Shown in pieces: positions 9,395-17,775 of a DNA stretch of 40,276 nucleotides. Below the pieces are notes generated by a model. That model worked only from the letters and a program-made list of their open reading frames with translations. It was not told the origin of the DNA and ran no database searches. Positions within the stretch are counted from its first letter, which is position 1; each line of letters starts with the position of its first letter. This DNA comes from Muribaculaceae bacterium (GTDB lineage Bacteria > Bacteroidota > Bacteroidia > Bacteroidales > Muribaculaceae), in contig JAIDXM010000024.1 of the NCBI GenBank assembly GCA_029058745.1, forward strand, positions 1-40,276, given 5' to 3'. A program made the position numbers and the translations under genes.

Positions 9395-10495
9395 TCAGTT
9401 TGATTTTGTGGGGGTGGAATGTGTTGTGCGCTTGCCGGTGACGGTGATGTAGCCGGCCGAGAAGAGTCCGAGGAGAATTAGCATCACGGCTTGGCAACTC
9501 CACATAACTATAGAGAAGGCAGTACCTTCGGTGTTGGAAAGCCCGAACAACGACAGGGCGAACATCACAGCGAGATTCCAGGGGCCGAGACCCCCGTTTG
9601 ATGGTATCGCCATTGAGCAGGAGCCGAACACGAATACCACCAGGCCGGGAAGGAAGCCATAGTCCATGCGGGTGTCAATGAGGTGTCGTGTGAATGGAAA
9701 GGCAAAGAAGCACACATATGTCTCCAGGAAATAGCATGTCCATATTCCTGCAGTAAGGATAAGGTAGAGCCACCATTTCCTCATGGTGAAGATTACCTTG
9801 AATCCTTCCCACATGCGAGAGAGGTTGGTGTCGAGCTGGCGCACCCATTTATATTCCTTGAGATAATGGCATACGGCCCAAAAGATTGCAATTATGATTG
9901 CTGTCCCAATCCATAGCCAGGGAGTCTCAGTAAGCTTTTCAATTTTTTCTCCGAATGAGTATCTTGTGATGAAATCGCTGATTTCAGGATGAGCCACAAC
10001 CAGTGCAATCCCCATCAGAAGCAACACCACGATGAGGTCTGAACCTCTGTCGCCCACGTCAGTTCCTATTACGGTGGAGAGTGGCGTATTCTGCCTTTTG
10101 CTCACGAATACACATCTCCATGCCTCACCAAGTTGCGGAAACAGTAGATTGAGGGCATATGCGCCCCAGATAGTAACCCATTCGCATACTACAGGCATCC
10201 TTTTCACCCCTGCCGCACGAAGTTGCAGTCCCCATCTCACTCCTCTGATCATATGTGAGATGGTTGTAATGAGCATCATCACGGCAATCCAGAAAAAATC
10301 GCAACCTTCTCGAATTGTCCTCATGACTTCCTTGAAGTCAACCTTGTCGAACAGCCATACCACAAGACCCACCGATATGGCAAGTGGAATAGCATATCGT
10401 ATTCCCGAGCCGATATATTTCCTTATCAGCTTGCCTCCAGCTTCATTATTGGCTTTGTTTTCCTTCGAGGTTGCGGAATGTGGAATCATGTTCAT
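9395..10495 (-). CDS. Flippase-like membrane protein (UPF0104/LPG synthase TM-domain family)
   Basis: This 366-residue polytopic membrane protein resembles the YbhN/AglD2-type 'lysylphosphatidylglycerol synthase transmembrane' family. Landmarks are RGVRWGLQLRAAGVKR near residue 84, the WGAYALNLLFPQLGEAWR segment, and GLGPWNLAVMFAL near the end with the preceding AIPSNGG. No synthetase domain follows the membrane part. Family members are thought to act on lipid or lipid-linked substrates; the specific substrate here cannot be read. ATG codons at residues 1 and 3 are both possible starts. Confidence 0.75.
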   Translation of the reverse strand: MNMIPHSATSKENKANNEAGGKLIRKYIGSGIRYAIPLAISVGLVVWLFDKVDFKEVMRTIREGCDFFWIAVMMLITTISHMIRGVRWGLQLRAAGVKRMPVVCEWVTIWGAYALNLLFPQLGEAWRCVFVSKRQNTPLSTVIGTDVGDRGSDLIVVLLLMGIALVVAHPEISDFITRYSFGEKIEKLTETPWLWIGTAIIIAIFWAVCHYLKEYKWVRQLDTNLSRMWEGFKVIFTMRKWWLYLILTAGIWTCYFLETYVCFFAFPFTRHLIDTRMDYGFLPGLVVFVFGSCSMAIPSNGGLGPWNLAVMFALSLFGLSNTEGTAFSIVMWSCQAVMLILLGLFSAGYITVTGKRTTHSTPTKSN

Positions 10496-10671
10496 TTGAT
10501 ATCAATCTCAGATTAGACTACAATGTGATTGGAATGTGTGACGCCGTATTTTGGGGATACATTCATGATAATAACAAATGAATGTAGCCGAAGGATTATG
10601 GCCCCGGCGAAGAGGAACTCATAAAATGAGAAAATCAAAAAACGTTGAGTTGATAATTGGAGGCGTAATAA
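10496..10671. other. Intergenic region between divergent genes
   Basis: About 300 bases separate the flippase-like gene (start 10495) and the CoA-transferase gene (start 10796). Apart from the CoA-transferase promoter at 10672-10703 I see no ORF, RNA gene or strong hairpin here. Confidence 0.5.
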
Positions 10672-10703
10672 TTTGTGGATGTGGAATAAAATGGCTAAAT
10701 TCG
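10672..10703 (+). promoter_or_regulatory. Complete Bacteroidetes-type promoter of the CoA-transferase gene
   Basis: A -33 element TTTG (10672-10675) and a -7 element TAAATTCG (10696-10703) are separated by 20 bases, the standard spacing. The predicted leader is about 85 bases long. Confidence 0.65.
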
Positions 10704-10795
10704 CACAACCAACTATAAGAGGTTTTTCGACAGCTTATGATTGAGTGAGAGATATTCTATATCATATCAAAAATACTATCAAACTCAAATAAGAA

Positions 10796-12295
10796 ATGAG
10801 ATTTCCGATACTTACCCCACAGGAGGCGGCCGAGTTGTTTCATGACGGAGACAATGTCGGACTGTCAGGATTCACCGCACCCGGTGCCCCTAAGGTTGTG
10901 CCAGGAGCCATAGCGGAAAAGGCAGAGCGTATGCATGCTGAGGGAAAACCGTTTAAAATCAATATTTTTTCCGGGGCTTCTACAAGCGACCGCTGTGACG
11001 GCATGCTTGCCCGTGCCAATGCGATAGGAAAGCGGACACCTTATCAGAATCTTCCGGACCTGCGCAAGAGAATCAACGCTCACGACTGTCATTATTTCGA
11101 CCTTCATCTGTCAGAACTCGCCCAGAAGTTCCGTTATGGATTCTATGGAGACCTTGATGTGGCCATAATAGAGGTGAGCGACATCAAGGACGATGGCACA
11201 TGTGTGGTAGGAATGGGTGTCGGCAATGTGCCCACTTATGCCAAATATGCGAAGAAAGTCGTGATTGAGCTTAACGAGAGGCTTCATCACGCACTCCATG
11301 GGTTGCATGACATCTATCTTCCCCTTGACCCTCCTTACAGGAGCGAGATACCTGTGTTCCATCCCAACGACAGGATTGGCTCTCCGGTGTTGAAAATTGA
11401 CCCTGAGAAGATTGTCGGAGTAGTGATGAGTGATTCTTACGATGGCGTAAAGGCATTCACTACCCCCGATGAGGTGACTAACCGTATCGGAGAAAACGTA
11501 TGTTCCTTCCTGATTAATGAAATGAGGACAGGCCGTATCCCGTCAGAATTCCTTCCAATCCAGAGTGGAGTGGGCAATGTGGCTAACGCTGTGCTTTACG
11601 GACTTGCCGACGCCAAGGAGATTCCTCCGTTTGCGATGTACACGGAAGTGATTCAGGATGCCGTGATCGACCTTATGAAGAAGGGGAGATGCAAGTTCGG
11701 CAGCACCAGCTCTCTTACTGTCTCAAATGAGGTGGAACAGGATGTGATAGACAATATCGATTTCTTCAAGGATAAGGTTGTGATTCGTCCGGTTGAGATT
11801 TCTAATAATCCGGAGGTTATACGCCGTCTCGGTGTCATAGCTATGAACACGGCCCTTGAAGCGGATATCTTCGGCAATGTCAACTCCACTCATGTCACAG
11901 GCACCAAGATGATGAACGGCATCGGTGGTTCCGGCGACTTTGCGAGAAATGCCTATATATCCATCTTCTCTTGTCCGTCAATCACCAAAGAGGGAAAGAT
12001 TTCGAACATCGTGCCGATGGTTTCTCATATGGATCATTCAGAGCATTCTGTCGATATAATTGTGACCGACCAGGGAATAGCCGACCTCCGAGGCAAGGAT
12101 CCTGTGCAGCGTGCAGAGGAGATAATCAAGAACTGTGTCCATCCTATGTATAAGGAATTGCTTTCTGATTATCTCAGGTTGGGAGGTCCTTCCGGAGGAC
12201 AGACACCACACACTCTCAGAGCTTCACTTGCGTTCCATACGGAGTTCCTGACCAGCGGAGACATGCGTAACGTGGATTTCTCCAAGTTCGAGTGA
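10796..12295 (+). CDS. Acetyl-CoA hydrolase/transferase family protein (succinyl-CoA:acetate CoA-transferase-like)
   Basis: The 499-residue protein matches the class I CoA-transferase group of AarC, Cat1 and ScpC. The opening NVGLSGFTAPGAPKVVP and the SGASTSDRCDG segment form the CoA-binding part. The catalytic glutamate is E284 in FAMYTEVIQD, preceded by the GVGNVANAV glycine loop. The C-terminal block contains MVSHMDHSEHSVDIIVTDQG. In a succinate/acetate/propionate-producing anaerobe it would exchange CoA between succinyl-CoA or propionyl-CoA and acetate; the exact substrate pair is inferred. It is monocistronic and ends at a very long bidirectional terminator. Confidence 0.9.
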   Translation: MRFPILTPQEAAELFHDGDNVGLSGFTAPGAPKVVPGAIAEKAERMHAEGKPFKINIFSGASTSDRCDGMLARANAIGKRTPYQNLPDLRKRINAHDCHYFDLHLSELAQKFRYGFYGDLDVAIIEVSDIKDDGTCVVGMGVGNVPTYAKYAKKVVIELNERLHHALHGLHDIYLPLDPPYRSEIPVFHPNDRIGSPVLKIDPEKIVGVVMSDSYDGVKAFTTPDEVTNRIGENVCSFLINEMRTGRIPSEFLPIQSGVGNVANAVLYGLADAKEIPPFAMYTEVIQDAVIDLMKKGRCKFGSTSSLTVSNEVEQDVIDNIDFFKDKVVIRPVEISNNPEVIRRLGVIAMNTALEADIFGNVNSTHVTGTKMMNGIGGSGDFARNAYISIFSCPSITKEGKISNIVPMVSHMDHSEHSVDIIVTDQGIADLRGKDPVQRAEEIIKNCVHPMYKELLSDYLRLGGPSGGQTPHTLRASLAFHTEFLTSGDMRNVDFSKFE

Positions 12296-12372
12296 CGCAT
12301 GGATATTGATTTCGCTGGCTATCGACAGTAAGACCCTGTAGGAATGGTTGATATGTCGCGAAAATAAGGAAA

Positions 12373-12429
12373 ACAGATAAACGGAAAAGGCCGATACCCG
12401 AAAGGTATCGGCCTTTTCCGTTTATCTGT
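12373..12429. terminator. 26-bp perfect-stem bidirectional terminator
   Basis: Arms at 12373-12398 and 12404-12429 are perfect complements around a 5-base CGAAA loop. It lies between the convergent CoA-transferase gene (ends 12295) and purF-like gene (ends 12493). The stem contains AAAA/TTTT tracts so that each strand gives a GC stem with a U-rich 3' flank. Confidence 0.9.
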
Positions 12430-12492
12430 CTTTCAATTTGATACGTCATACGAGTCTTGCCGTATATGCCCAAAGGAGACCGTCTCTAAAGT

Positions 12493-13932
12493 CTAACGAC
12501 AGTCTTTCTTGCAAGGATGGAATCGGCTTGAGCCATCGAAACAGTGGGTACACAGACGGCATTTCGGAAGGCCGATGCTTTCCACAAGAGTCTCAATCGG
12601 GTTGAATTTCAACGAAGACAGCCCGAATCTCTCTCGGATTTTCTCAACGAGAACGTTATATTCCGGAGAACCGGTCTGGGCATATTTGTCCAGATTCTTG
12701 TTGGGGTCTCCTTCGAGTTCACCGATTATGCGTCGTGTGAGGAGTTCCATGTCGCTCTTCGATGAAGTGAATCCTATGAATGGGCAACTATAGATAAGTG
12801 GAGGACACGCAATGCGGATGTGCACTTCCTTGGCGCCAAGGTCGTAGAGGTCCTGGACATTGTCGGAGAGCTGTGTGCCGCGCACAATCGAGTCATCGCA
12901 AAGAAGTGCCCGTTGTCCATAAAGCATTGCACTGTTGGGAACGAGCTTCATCTTTGCCACTAATTTCCTCCGTGACTGTTCGGAAGGGGTAAAGCTCCGA
13001 GGCCATGTCGGAGTGTATTTTGCTATGCAGCGGCGATATGGAACTCCTTTGCCTGCGGCATATCCGAGGGCCATGCCGACTCCGGAGTCGGGGATTCCTG
13101 CGGCGCAGTCAACGGCGCTTTCATCTGTTTTCCCCATTTCAAATCCTGACTTGAATCTCATGTCCTCCACATTGGTGCCTTCATAGGAAGATGTGGGAAA
13201 GCCATAATAGACCCAAAGGAATGAGCATATCTGCATCTCTTCGCCAGCGGGTGTCACCACTCTCACATCATCGGGAGTTATTTCCACCACCTCTCCGGGT
13301 CCCAGGTCGCGGTAATGTTCATAACCGAGATTGGGAAAAGCCGTTGACTCGGATGAGGCTGCGAATCCGGAGCCGTCTTCTTTCTTGCCAAGGATTATAG
13401 GGGTGCGGCCAAGTTGGTCGCGTGCCGCGATTATTGAATTTTCTGTCAGGATAAGCAACGAGCATGAGCCGTCGATTTTGCTGAACATGTATTCGATGCC
13501 TTCAGCGAATGTCTTCCCCTTGTTGATGAGCAATGCCACGAGTTCTGTCTGGTTGGTCCGTCCAGAACTGAGTTCCCCGAAATGCCTCCCTTCATCGAGA
13601 AGTTCTTTCTCCAGCTGGTCGATGTTGCAAATTTTCGCTACCGTCACGATTGCGAATTTGCCGAGATGAGAGTTGATTACAATCGGCTGAGGGTCATTGT
13701 CGCTTATAACTCCGATGCCGATGTCCCCCTTGAACTTGGAAAGTTCGTCCTCGAACTTGGTGCGGAAGTAAGTGTTCTCGATGCTGTGGATGCTTCTGCA
13801 GAAGCATTTGTCGTCAGAATCGTAGGTAGCCATTCCTGCACGACGCGTTCCTAAATGAGAGTTGTAGTCAACTCCGTAAAATAGTTCATTTCGGCAGGCA
13901 TGTTTTGATGCTGCTCCGAAAAAACCTCCCAT
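12493..13932 (-). CDS. Amidophosphoribosyltransferase-like protein (PurF paralogue without N-terminal Cys)
   Basis: This ~479-residue protein has a PurF layout. There is an N-terminal Ntn-hydrolase-like part (MGGFFGAASKHACRNELFYG, then NSHLGTRRAGMATY) and a C-terminal PRTase part with the PRPP loop LLCDDSIVRGTQL, plus cysteines near the C-terminus (CRLCTHCF, CKKDC) as in iron-sulfur PurFs. Classical PurF begins MCG, with Cys1 hydrolysing glutamine; here the matching position reads MGG, so ordinary glutaminase action is doubtful. I place the start at 13932 (MGG); an in-frame ATG at 13980 adds 16 residues. The still longer frame from 14190 starts upstream of the -7 box at 14073-14080, so it is rejected. 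Bacteroidales carry such a paralogue beside a genuine PurF; its role is not known to me. Confidence 0.75.
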   Translation of the reverse strand: MGGFFGAASKHACRNELFYGVDYNSHLGTRRAGMATYDSDDKCFCRSIHSIENTYFRTKFEDELSKFKGDIGIGVISDNDPQPIVINSHLGKFAIVTVAKICNIDQLEKELLDEGRHFGELSSGRTNQTELVALLINKGKTFAEGIEYMFSKIDGSCSLLILTENSIIAARDQLGRTPIILGKKEDGSGFAASSESTAFPNLGYEHYRDLGPGEVVEITPDDVRVVTPAGEEMQICSFLWVYYGFPTSSYEGTNVEDMRFKSGFEMGKTDESAVDCAAGIPDSGVGMALGYAAGKGVPYRRCIAKYTPTWPRSFTPSEQSRRKLVAKMKLVPNSAMLYGQRALLCDDSIVRGTQLSDNVQDLYDLGAKEVHIRIACPPLIYSCPFIGFTSSKSDMELLTRRIIGELEGDPNKNLDKYAQTGSPEYNVLVEKIRERFGLSSLKFNPIETLVESIGLPKCRLCTHCFDGSSRFHPCKKDCR

Positions 13933-14072
13933 ATAAACAGTGTTTAGTTTTGATTGATGTCGAAGAGGGAATGCTGCCATGTTATTGTCCGCTCTTTTCT
14001 CCTGAGTATGGATTACTTCGATATGAATAGAGACCAGGTGCGTGTTGAGAGACAGCATACACAACTTCGGTG

Positions 14073-14103
14073 CAAAATTACAAAAAAAACTGTTATCATA
14101 CAA
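14073..14103 (-). promoter_or_regulatory. Promoter of the purF-like gene
   Basis: On the minus strand, TTG at 14103-14101 and the -7 box TAATTTTG at 14080-14073 are 20 bases apart. This puts the start of transcription near 14066 and rules out start codons upstream of it. Confidence 0.6.
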
Positions 14104-14176
14104 TATGAAAAATGGGGAGGCACATAGTTGAGGGGGACGGATTGGGGGATAGATGGCAGTATGATTTTTTTGTTTA

Positions 14177-14225
14177 AATAAAACAGCCATGTCGATTCCT
14201 TGGGATTTGACATGGCTGTTTTATT
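14177..14225. terminator. 17-bp perfect-stem terminator
   Basis: Arms at 14177-14193 and 14209-14225 are perfect complements around a 15-base loop. On the minus strand it is followed by TTTAAACAAAAAAATC. It lies 35 bases downstream of a small minus-strand ORF (14260-14385), and no other gene seems to need it, which supports that ORF. Confidence 0.75.
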
Positions 14226-14259
14226 CTGATATGCAATGAAAATGCATATTGTTCTTTGG

Positions 14260-14385
14260 TCAGGTCCAATACTCCGAGCGTAGTTCTACGGACTCATTGT
14301 TGCTGATTTCTTGTGTCATGGCGTGTTCATTTTCCCTGAATGAAAGTTGGGACTGAACTCTTTGTGAGAATGAGAATGGTGACAT
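14260..14385 (-). CDS. Putative 41-residue small protein
   Basis: ATG at 14385 opens a 41-codon frame ending in TGA at 14260-14262. The product begins MSPFSFSQRVQSQLSF and ends ESVELRSEYWT. It is hydrophilic and lacks a signal peptide, membrane segment or cysteines. It is too short for a standard ORF cutoff. The support is context: it occupies an otherwise empty interval and is followed after 35 bases by a strong terminator (14177-14225) in the right orientation. No promoter box with both elements is seen and the Shine-Dalgarno is weak, as usual in this phylum. No homologue is recognised. Confidence 0.45.
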   Translation of the reverse strand: MSPFSFSQRVQSQLSFRENEHAMTQEISNNESVELRSEYWT

Positions 14386-14612
14386 AGAGATTTTAATTAA
14401 ATAAACGTGATAGTTTGTAATATATCTTCATAACATATGATGCGGCGGTTTTGTTTTCAAGAAAATGAAAAAAAACTGCAACAGGCGGAATTTTTTTGTT
14501 CCCGTCATTAGAGGAGTCTGAGAGTCTCCTGTCAGGAGACGCGTTTCCTGATGCTTATCTTAAAAACAAACATGGTGTCATGATGGATTGTGTAATGATG
14601 TTAGATTATGTT
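14386..14612. other. AT-rich intergenic region with a compact palindrome
   Basis: No further gene is visible between the small ORF and the rubrerythrin terminator. It includes GTCTCCTG/CAGGAGAC at 14524-14540, a palindrome with a single central base, too tight for a normal hairpin loop and more like a dimeric protein-binding site. Confidence 0.4.
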
Positions 14613-14613
14613 A

Positions 14614-14646
14614 AAAGGGCCCGTCGGAGAAGCCGACAGACCCTTT
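14614..14646 (-). terminator. Terminator of rubrerythrin
   Basis: A two-step hairpin: AAAGGG (14614-14619) with CCCTTT (14641-14646), and GTCGG (14623-14627) with CCGAC (14633-14637), separated by a small internal loop. On the minus strand it is followed by TTTTAACATAATC. It lies 47 bases after the rubrerythrin stop. Confidence 0.75.
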
Positions 14647-14692
14647 GAAAGCAGAAATATTCTGGGATTGTTGCTATGATTGTTCAGGGGAA

Positions 14693-15235
14693 TCAATAGT
14701 TCTGTGCATTGATTTCGAAGAAGCTTTTCGGGTGGTCGCAGACGGGACAGATTTCCGGGGCTTTCTTGCCGATGACTATATGGCCACAGTTGCGGCATAT
14801 CCAGATTCTGTCGTCATCGCGGGAGAACACGATTCCTTCCTCGATGTTTGCCAGAAGGCGACGGTAGCGTTCCTCGTGGTGACGTTCGATGGCGGCTACG
14901 GCACGGAATTTGAATGCAATTTTGGGGAATCCTTCCTCTTCCGCCTCTTTCGCCATGCGGTCATACATGTTGGTCCATTCATAGTTCTCTCCTTCGGCCG
15001 CCTCACGGAGATTGGTCATTGTGTCGGAAACCTCTCCTCCGTTGAGCAGTTTATACCATAGTTTGGCATGCTCTTTTTCATTGTTTGCAGTCTCTTCGAA
15101 TATTGCGGCAATCTGCTCGAACCCGTCTTTGCGAGCCTTGGAAGCGAAGTAGGTGTATTTGTTACGGGCCTGTGATTCACCTGCGAATGCCTCCTGGAGG
15201 TTTTTCTCAGTTTTTGTTCCTTTCAGTTCTTTCAT
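14693..15235 (-). CDS. rbr: Rubrerythrin
   Basis: This 180-residue protein reduces hydrogen peroxide in the anaerobic cytoplasm at a diiron site fed by a rubredoxin centre. The ferritin-like four-helix part shows [42 protein letters not shown] and ERHHEERY. The C-terminal rubredoxin domain has CRNCG and CPVC pairs. It lies 113 bases downstream of the PerR-like gene on the same strand, and members of that family repress rubrerythrin in many anaerobes. A second rubrerythrin domain is encoded at 22230-23411. Confidence 0.95.
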   Translation of the reverse strand: MKELKGTKTEKNLQEAFAGESQARNKYTYFASKARKDGFEQIAAIFEETANNEKEHAKLWYKLLNGGEVSDTMTNLREAAEGENYEWTNMYDRMAKEAEEEGFPKIAFKFRAVAAIERHHEERYRRLLANIEEGIVFSRDDDRIWICRNCGHIVIGKKAPEICPVCDHPKSFFEINAQNY

Positions 15236-15305
15236 GTTGAAATTTTATTTAGAGTTATTTATTATTTTTGTCAAATTCAGTGGGATGGTTCACGGAAATG
15301 TTTGT

Positions 15306-15325
15306 CTGTCCGATATTTTGGACAG
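15306..15325. other. Short inverted repeat between perR-like gene and rbr
   Basis: CTGTCC (15306-15311) and GGACAG (15320-15325) form a small dyad with an 8-base AT spacer. It could be a weak terminator for the PerR-like gene or an operator upstream of rbr; the sequence cannot decide. Confidence 0.3.
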
Positions 15326-15348
15326 GTATTTCTGCAGAATCACACATT

Positions 15349-15783
15349 TCATGTCCCGCCACTTGAGCATTCCCCACACAATCCTTTGTAGTAAACGTCG
15401 ATACTGTCTATCTGAAGGCCGTGGATGTTTCCTGTATTTATTCCTTCCGGCAATTCAATGTCAATCACCTTGCCGCAGTTTCTGCATATGAAATGGCTAT
15501 GAGGAGGCTGAGGCGCAAGGTCATATCTTTTGTTGCCGCTCTCTATTTCCAGTTCTCTTACGAGTCCGGCGCTTGCGAGTGCATGGAGAGAGTTATAGAC
15601 CGTAGTTCTTGACATTGATGGATATTCTTGTCTGATTTTCGAAAATATGGTGTCGGCCGATGGATGGCTCCCATGATTTGCTATCGATGCGAGAACTGCT
15701 ATCCGCTGTGCTGATGGCCGAACTCCACTATTGTGGATCATTTCAGCCAGACGGGCATTTGAGAATAGTTGTCGGTCGTTCAT
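15349..15783 (-). CDS. Fur-family transcriptional regulator, PerR-like
   Basis: This 144-residue protein has a winged-helix N-terminal domain (RPSAQRIAVLASIANHGSHP, MSRTTVYNSLHALASAGLV) and a Fur dimerisation domain with HSHFICRNCG plus a second CGEC pair near the end, which together would hold the structural zinc. The short length and adjacency to rubrerythrin favour a PerR-type peroxide sensor rather than an iron sensor. Its promoter is complete (15812-15843). Confidence 0.85.
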   Translation of the reverse strand: MNDRQLFSNARLAEMIHNSGVRPSAQRIAVLASIANHGSHPSADTIFSKIRQEYPSMSRTTVYNSLHALASAGLVRELEIESGNKRYDLAPQPPHSHFICRNCGKVIDIELPEGINTGNIHGLQIDSIDVYYKGLCGECSSGGT

Positions 15784-15811
15784 AATTCGTTTAACTATTT
15801 TGTAACTGTTG

Positions 15812-15843
15812 CAAAGTTAGTATTGATTCCAATATAATCCAAA
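15812..15843 (-). promoter_or_regulatory. Complete promoter of the perR-like gene
   Basis: On the minus strand, TTTG at 15843-15840 and TAACTTTG at 15819-15812 are 20 bases apart, matching the -33/-7 pattern. The start codon is 28 bases downstream of the -7 box. Confidence 0.7.
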
Positions 15844-16035
15844 TCTTTTTGTTTTTCTTAACCCTTTTTGCAGTATTTTTTTAAATTGTGTGTCTAACGC
15901 ATTTCAGAGGTGTGTATTGTTACGGTTTTCTTTCTGTAAAAACAAATAAAATGGGGTTTTGATTTGGTGTATTCAGATACTTTTTGTTAAGTTTACGGAA
16001 AATATCAAACCAATTCTTAAAATCTGATAGACCGA

Positions 16036-17730
16036 ATGGATACAAGAATCATTGAGTGCGTGCCTAATTTCAGCGAGGGACGTGATAAGGAGAAGATAAA
16101 GTCAATTACGGATGCGATATGCTCTGTTGATGGCGTAAGTCTTCTTGATGTTGATGCCGGCGAGGCTACCAACCGCACGGTAGTGACCTTTGTAGGGACT
16201 CCGGAGGCCGTTGTTGAGGGCGCTTTCGAGGGGATAAGGAAGGCTGCGGAGGTGATTGACATGCGTGCCCACCATGGAGCTCATCCTCGGATGGGGGCTA
16301 CAGATGTGTGTCCTCTGATACCTGTGTCGGGAGTCTCGCTCGAGGAATGTGCCGATATGGCACGCAAGCTTGCGGAGCGTGTCGCGGCAGAGCTCGGAGT
16401 GCCCACATATTGTTACGAGGCGTCGGCTCTTAGGCCGGAGCGGAAGAATCTTGCCGTGTGTCGTGAAGGTGAATATGAGGCTTTGCCGGAGAAGATGGGG
16501 TCTGAGGAGAAAGGCCCTGATTTCGGCAATCGGGCGTTTGACGAGGGTGTGGCCAGGACCGGGGCAACTACAATCGGGGCGAGAGACTTCCTGATAGCCG
16601 TGAATTTCAACCTTAACACCACTTCCACGCGGCGAGCCAACGCGATTGCTTTTGATGTGCGAGAGAAGGGCCGTCCTATGAGGGAAGGCGGGAAAGTGAC
16701 TGGGAAACCAGTCAAGGATGCCGAAGGGAATGTGGTGATGATTCCGGGCACATTGAAAGGAACCAAGGCCATCGGGTGGTATATCGACGAATATGAGATA
16801 GCCCAGGTGTCGATGAATATCACCGATATTTCTGAAGTGCCCTTGCATGTGGCTTTTGATGAGGTGTGCCGGGCGGCTAATGAACGAGGCGTAAGAGTTA
16901 CGGGTACGGAGATTGTTGGTCTTGTGCCGAAGCGCACGCTTGTGGAGGCCGGCAAGTATTTCCTGCGTAAGCAACGCCGGTCAACGGGTATTCCCGACCG
17001 TGAGATAATAAGGATCGCGATACGCTCTATGGGACTTGATGAACTTGGGGAATTCGACCCTTCCCGGAAGGTGATAGAATATCTTATAGAGGACAAGGCT
17101 TCAAGGAGACTTGTTGACCTGTCGGCACGTGGACTTGCCGAGGAGACCGCCTCGGAGTCTCCTGCTCCGGGCGGCGGGTCGATATCCGCTTATATGGGGG
17201 CTTTGGCGGCCTCCTTAGGCACTATGGTGGCCAATCTGTCGGCCCATAAGGCGGCATATGATGACTGTTGGGAGAGCTTTTCCACTGTCGCCGAAAGGGG
17301 ACAGGAGCTCATGGAATCGCTCCTCCGTCTTGTTGATGAGGACACAGCCGCGTTCAACAGGATAATGCAAGTGTTTGCTATGCCTAAGGGGACACAGGCT
17401 GAGAAGGAAGCCCGTGCCGCTGCGTTGGAGGAAGCCACGTTATATGCCACTGAGGTGCCTTTACGCACTATGGAGACTGCCATGAAGGTGTTTGGCGTGG
17501 TGTCTGAAATGGCCGAGAGAGGGAATCCTGCATCTGTGACGGATGCCGGTGTCGGTGCGCTTGCCGCAAGGGCTGCGGTGAGAGGAGCTTTCCTCAATGT
17601 CAAAATCAATGCATCCGGACTGAAGGACCGAGGGAGAGCGGAGGCTCTAATCGCGAGAGGAGAGAGGATGGAGGCTGACGCCGCGAGAGAGGAAGCACGG
17701 ATTCTCGCGATGGTGGAATCACGTATGTGA
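16036..17730 (+). CDS. ftcD: Bifunctional glutamate formimidoyltransferase / formimidotetrahydrofolate cyclodeaminase
   Basis: The protein (564 residues) fuses two steps of histidine degradation. It transfers the formimino group of N-formimino-glutamate to tetrahydrofolate, then deaminates it to methenyl-tetrahydrofolate. The transferase part covers about residues 1-330: ECVPNFSEGRDKEKI, and the active-site region MRAHHGAHPRMGATDVCPL. The cyclodeaminase part follows from about 360: SESPAPGGGSISAYMGALAA. Length is close to the mammalian FTCD. Other hut genes are not in the window. Confidence 0.93.
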   Translation: MDTRIIECVPNFSEGRDKEKIKSITDAICSVDGVSLLDVDAGEATNRTVVTFVGTPEAVVEGAFEGIRKAAEVIDMRAHHGAHPRMGATDVCPLIPVSGVSLEECADMARKLAERVAAELGVPTYCYEASALRPERKNLAVCREGEYEALPEKMGSEEKGPDFGNRAFDEGVARTGATTIGARDFLIAVNFNLNTTSTRRANAIAFDVREKGRPMREGGKVTGKPVKDAEGNVVMIPGTLKGTKAIGWYIDEYEIAQVSMNITDISEVPLHVAFDEVCRAANERGVRVTGTEIVGLVPKRTLVEAGKYFLRKQRRSTGIPDREIIRIAIRSMGLDELGEFDPSRKVIEYLIEDKASRRLVDLSARGLAEETASESPAPGGGSISAYMGALAASLGTMVANLSAHKAAYDDCWESFSTVAERGQELMESLLRLVDEDTAAFNRIMQVFAMPKGTQAEKEARAAALEEATLYATEVPLRTMETAMKVFGVVSEMAERGNPASVTDAGVGALAARAAVRGAFLNVKINASGLKDRGRAEALIARGERMEADAAREEARILAMVESRM

Positions 17731-17775
17731 CAGCCGTCTATATGATATTATATGCAACATTTATAAAATAAGTCA

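Noticed and set aside
13981..14190. Long N-terminal extension of the purF-like protein
   Set aside because: It starts upstream of the promoter at 14073-14103 and shows no family similarity.
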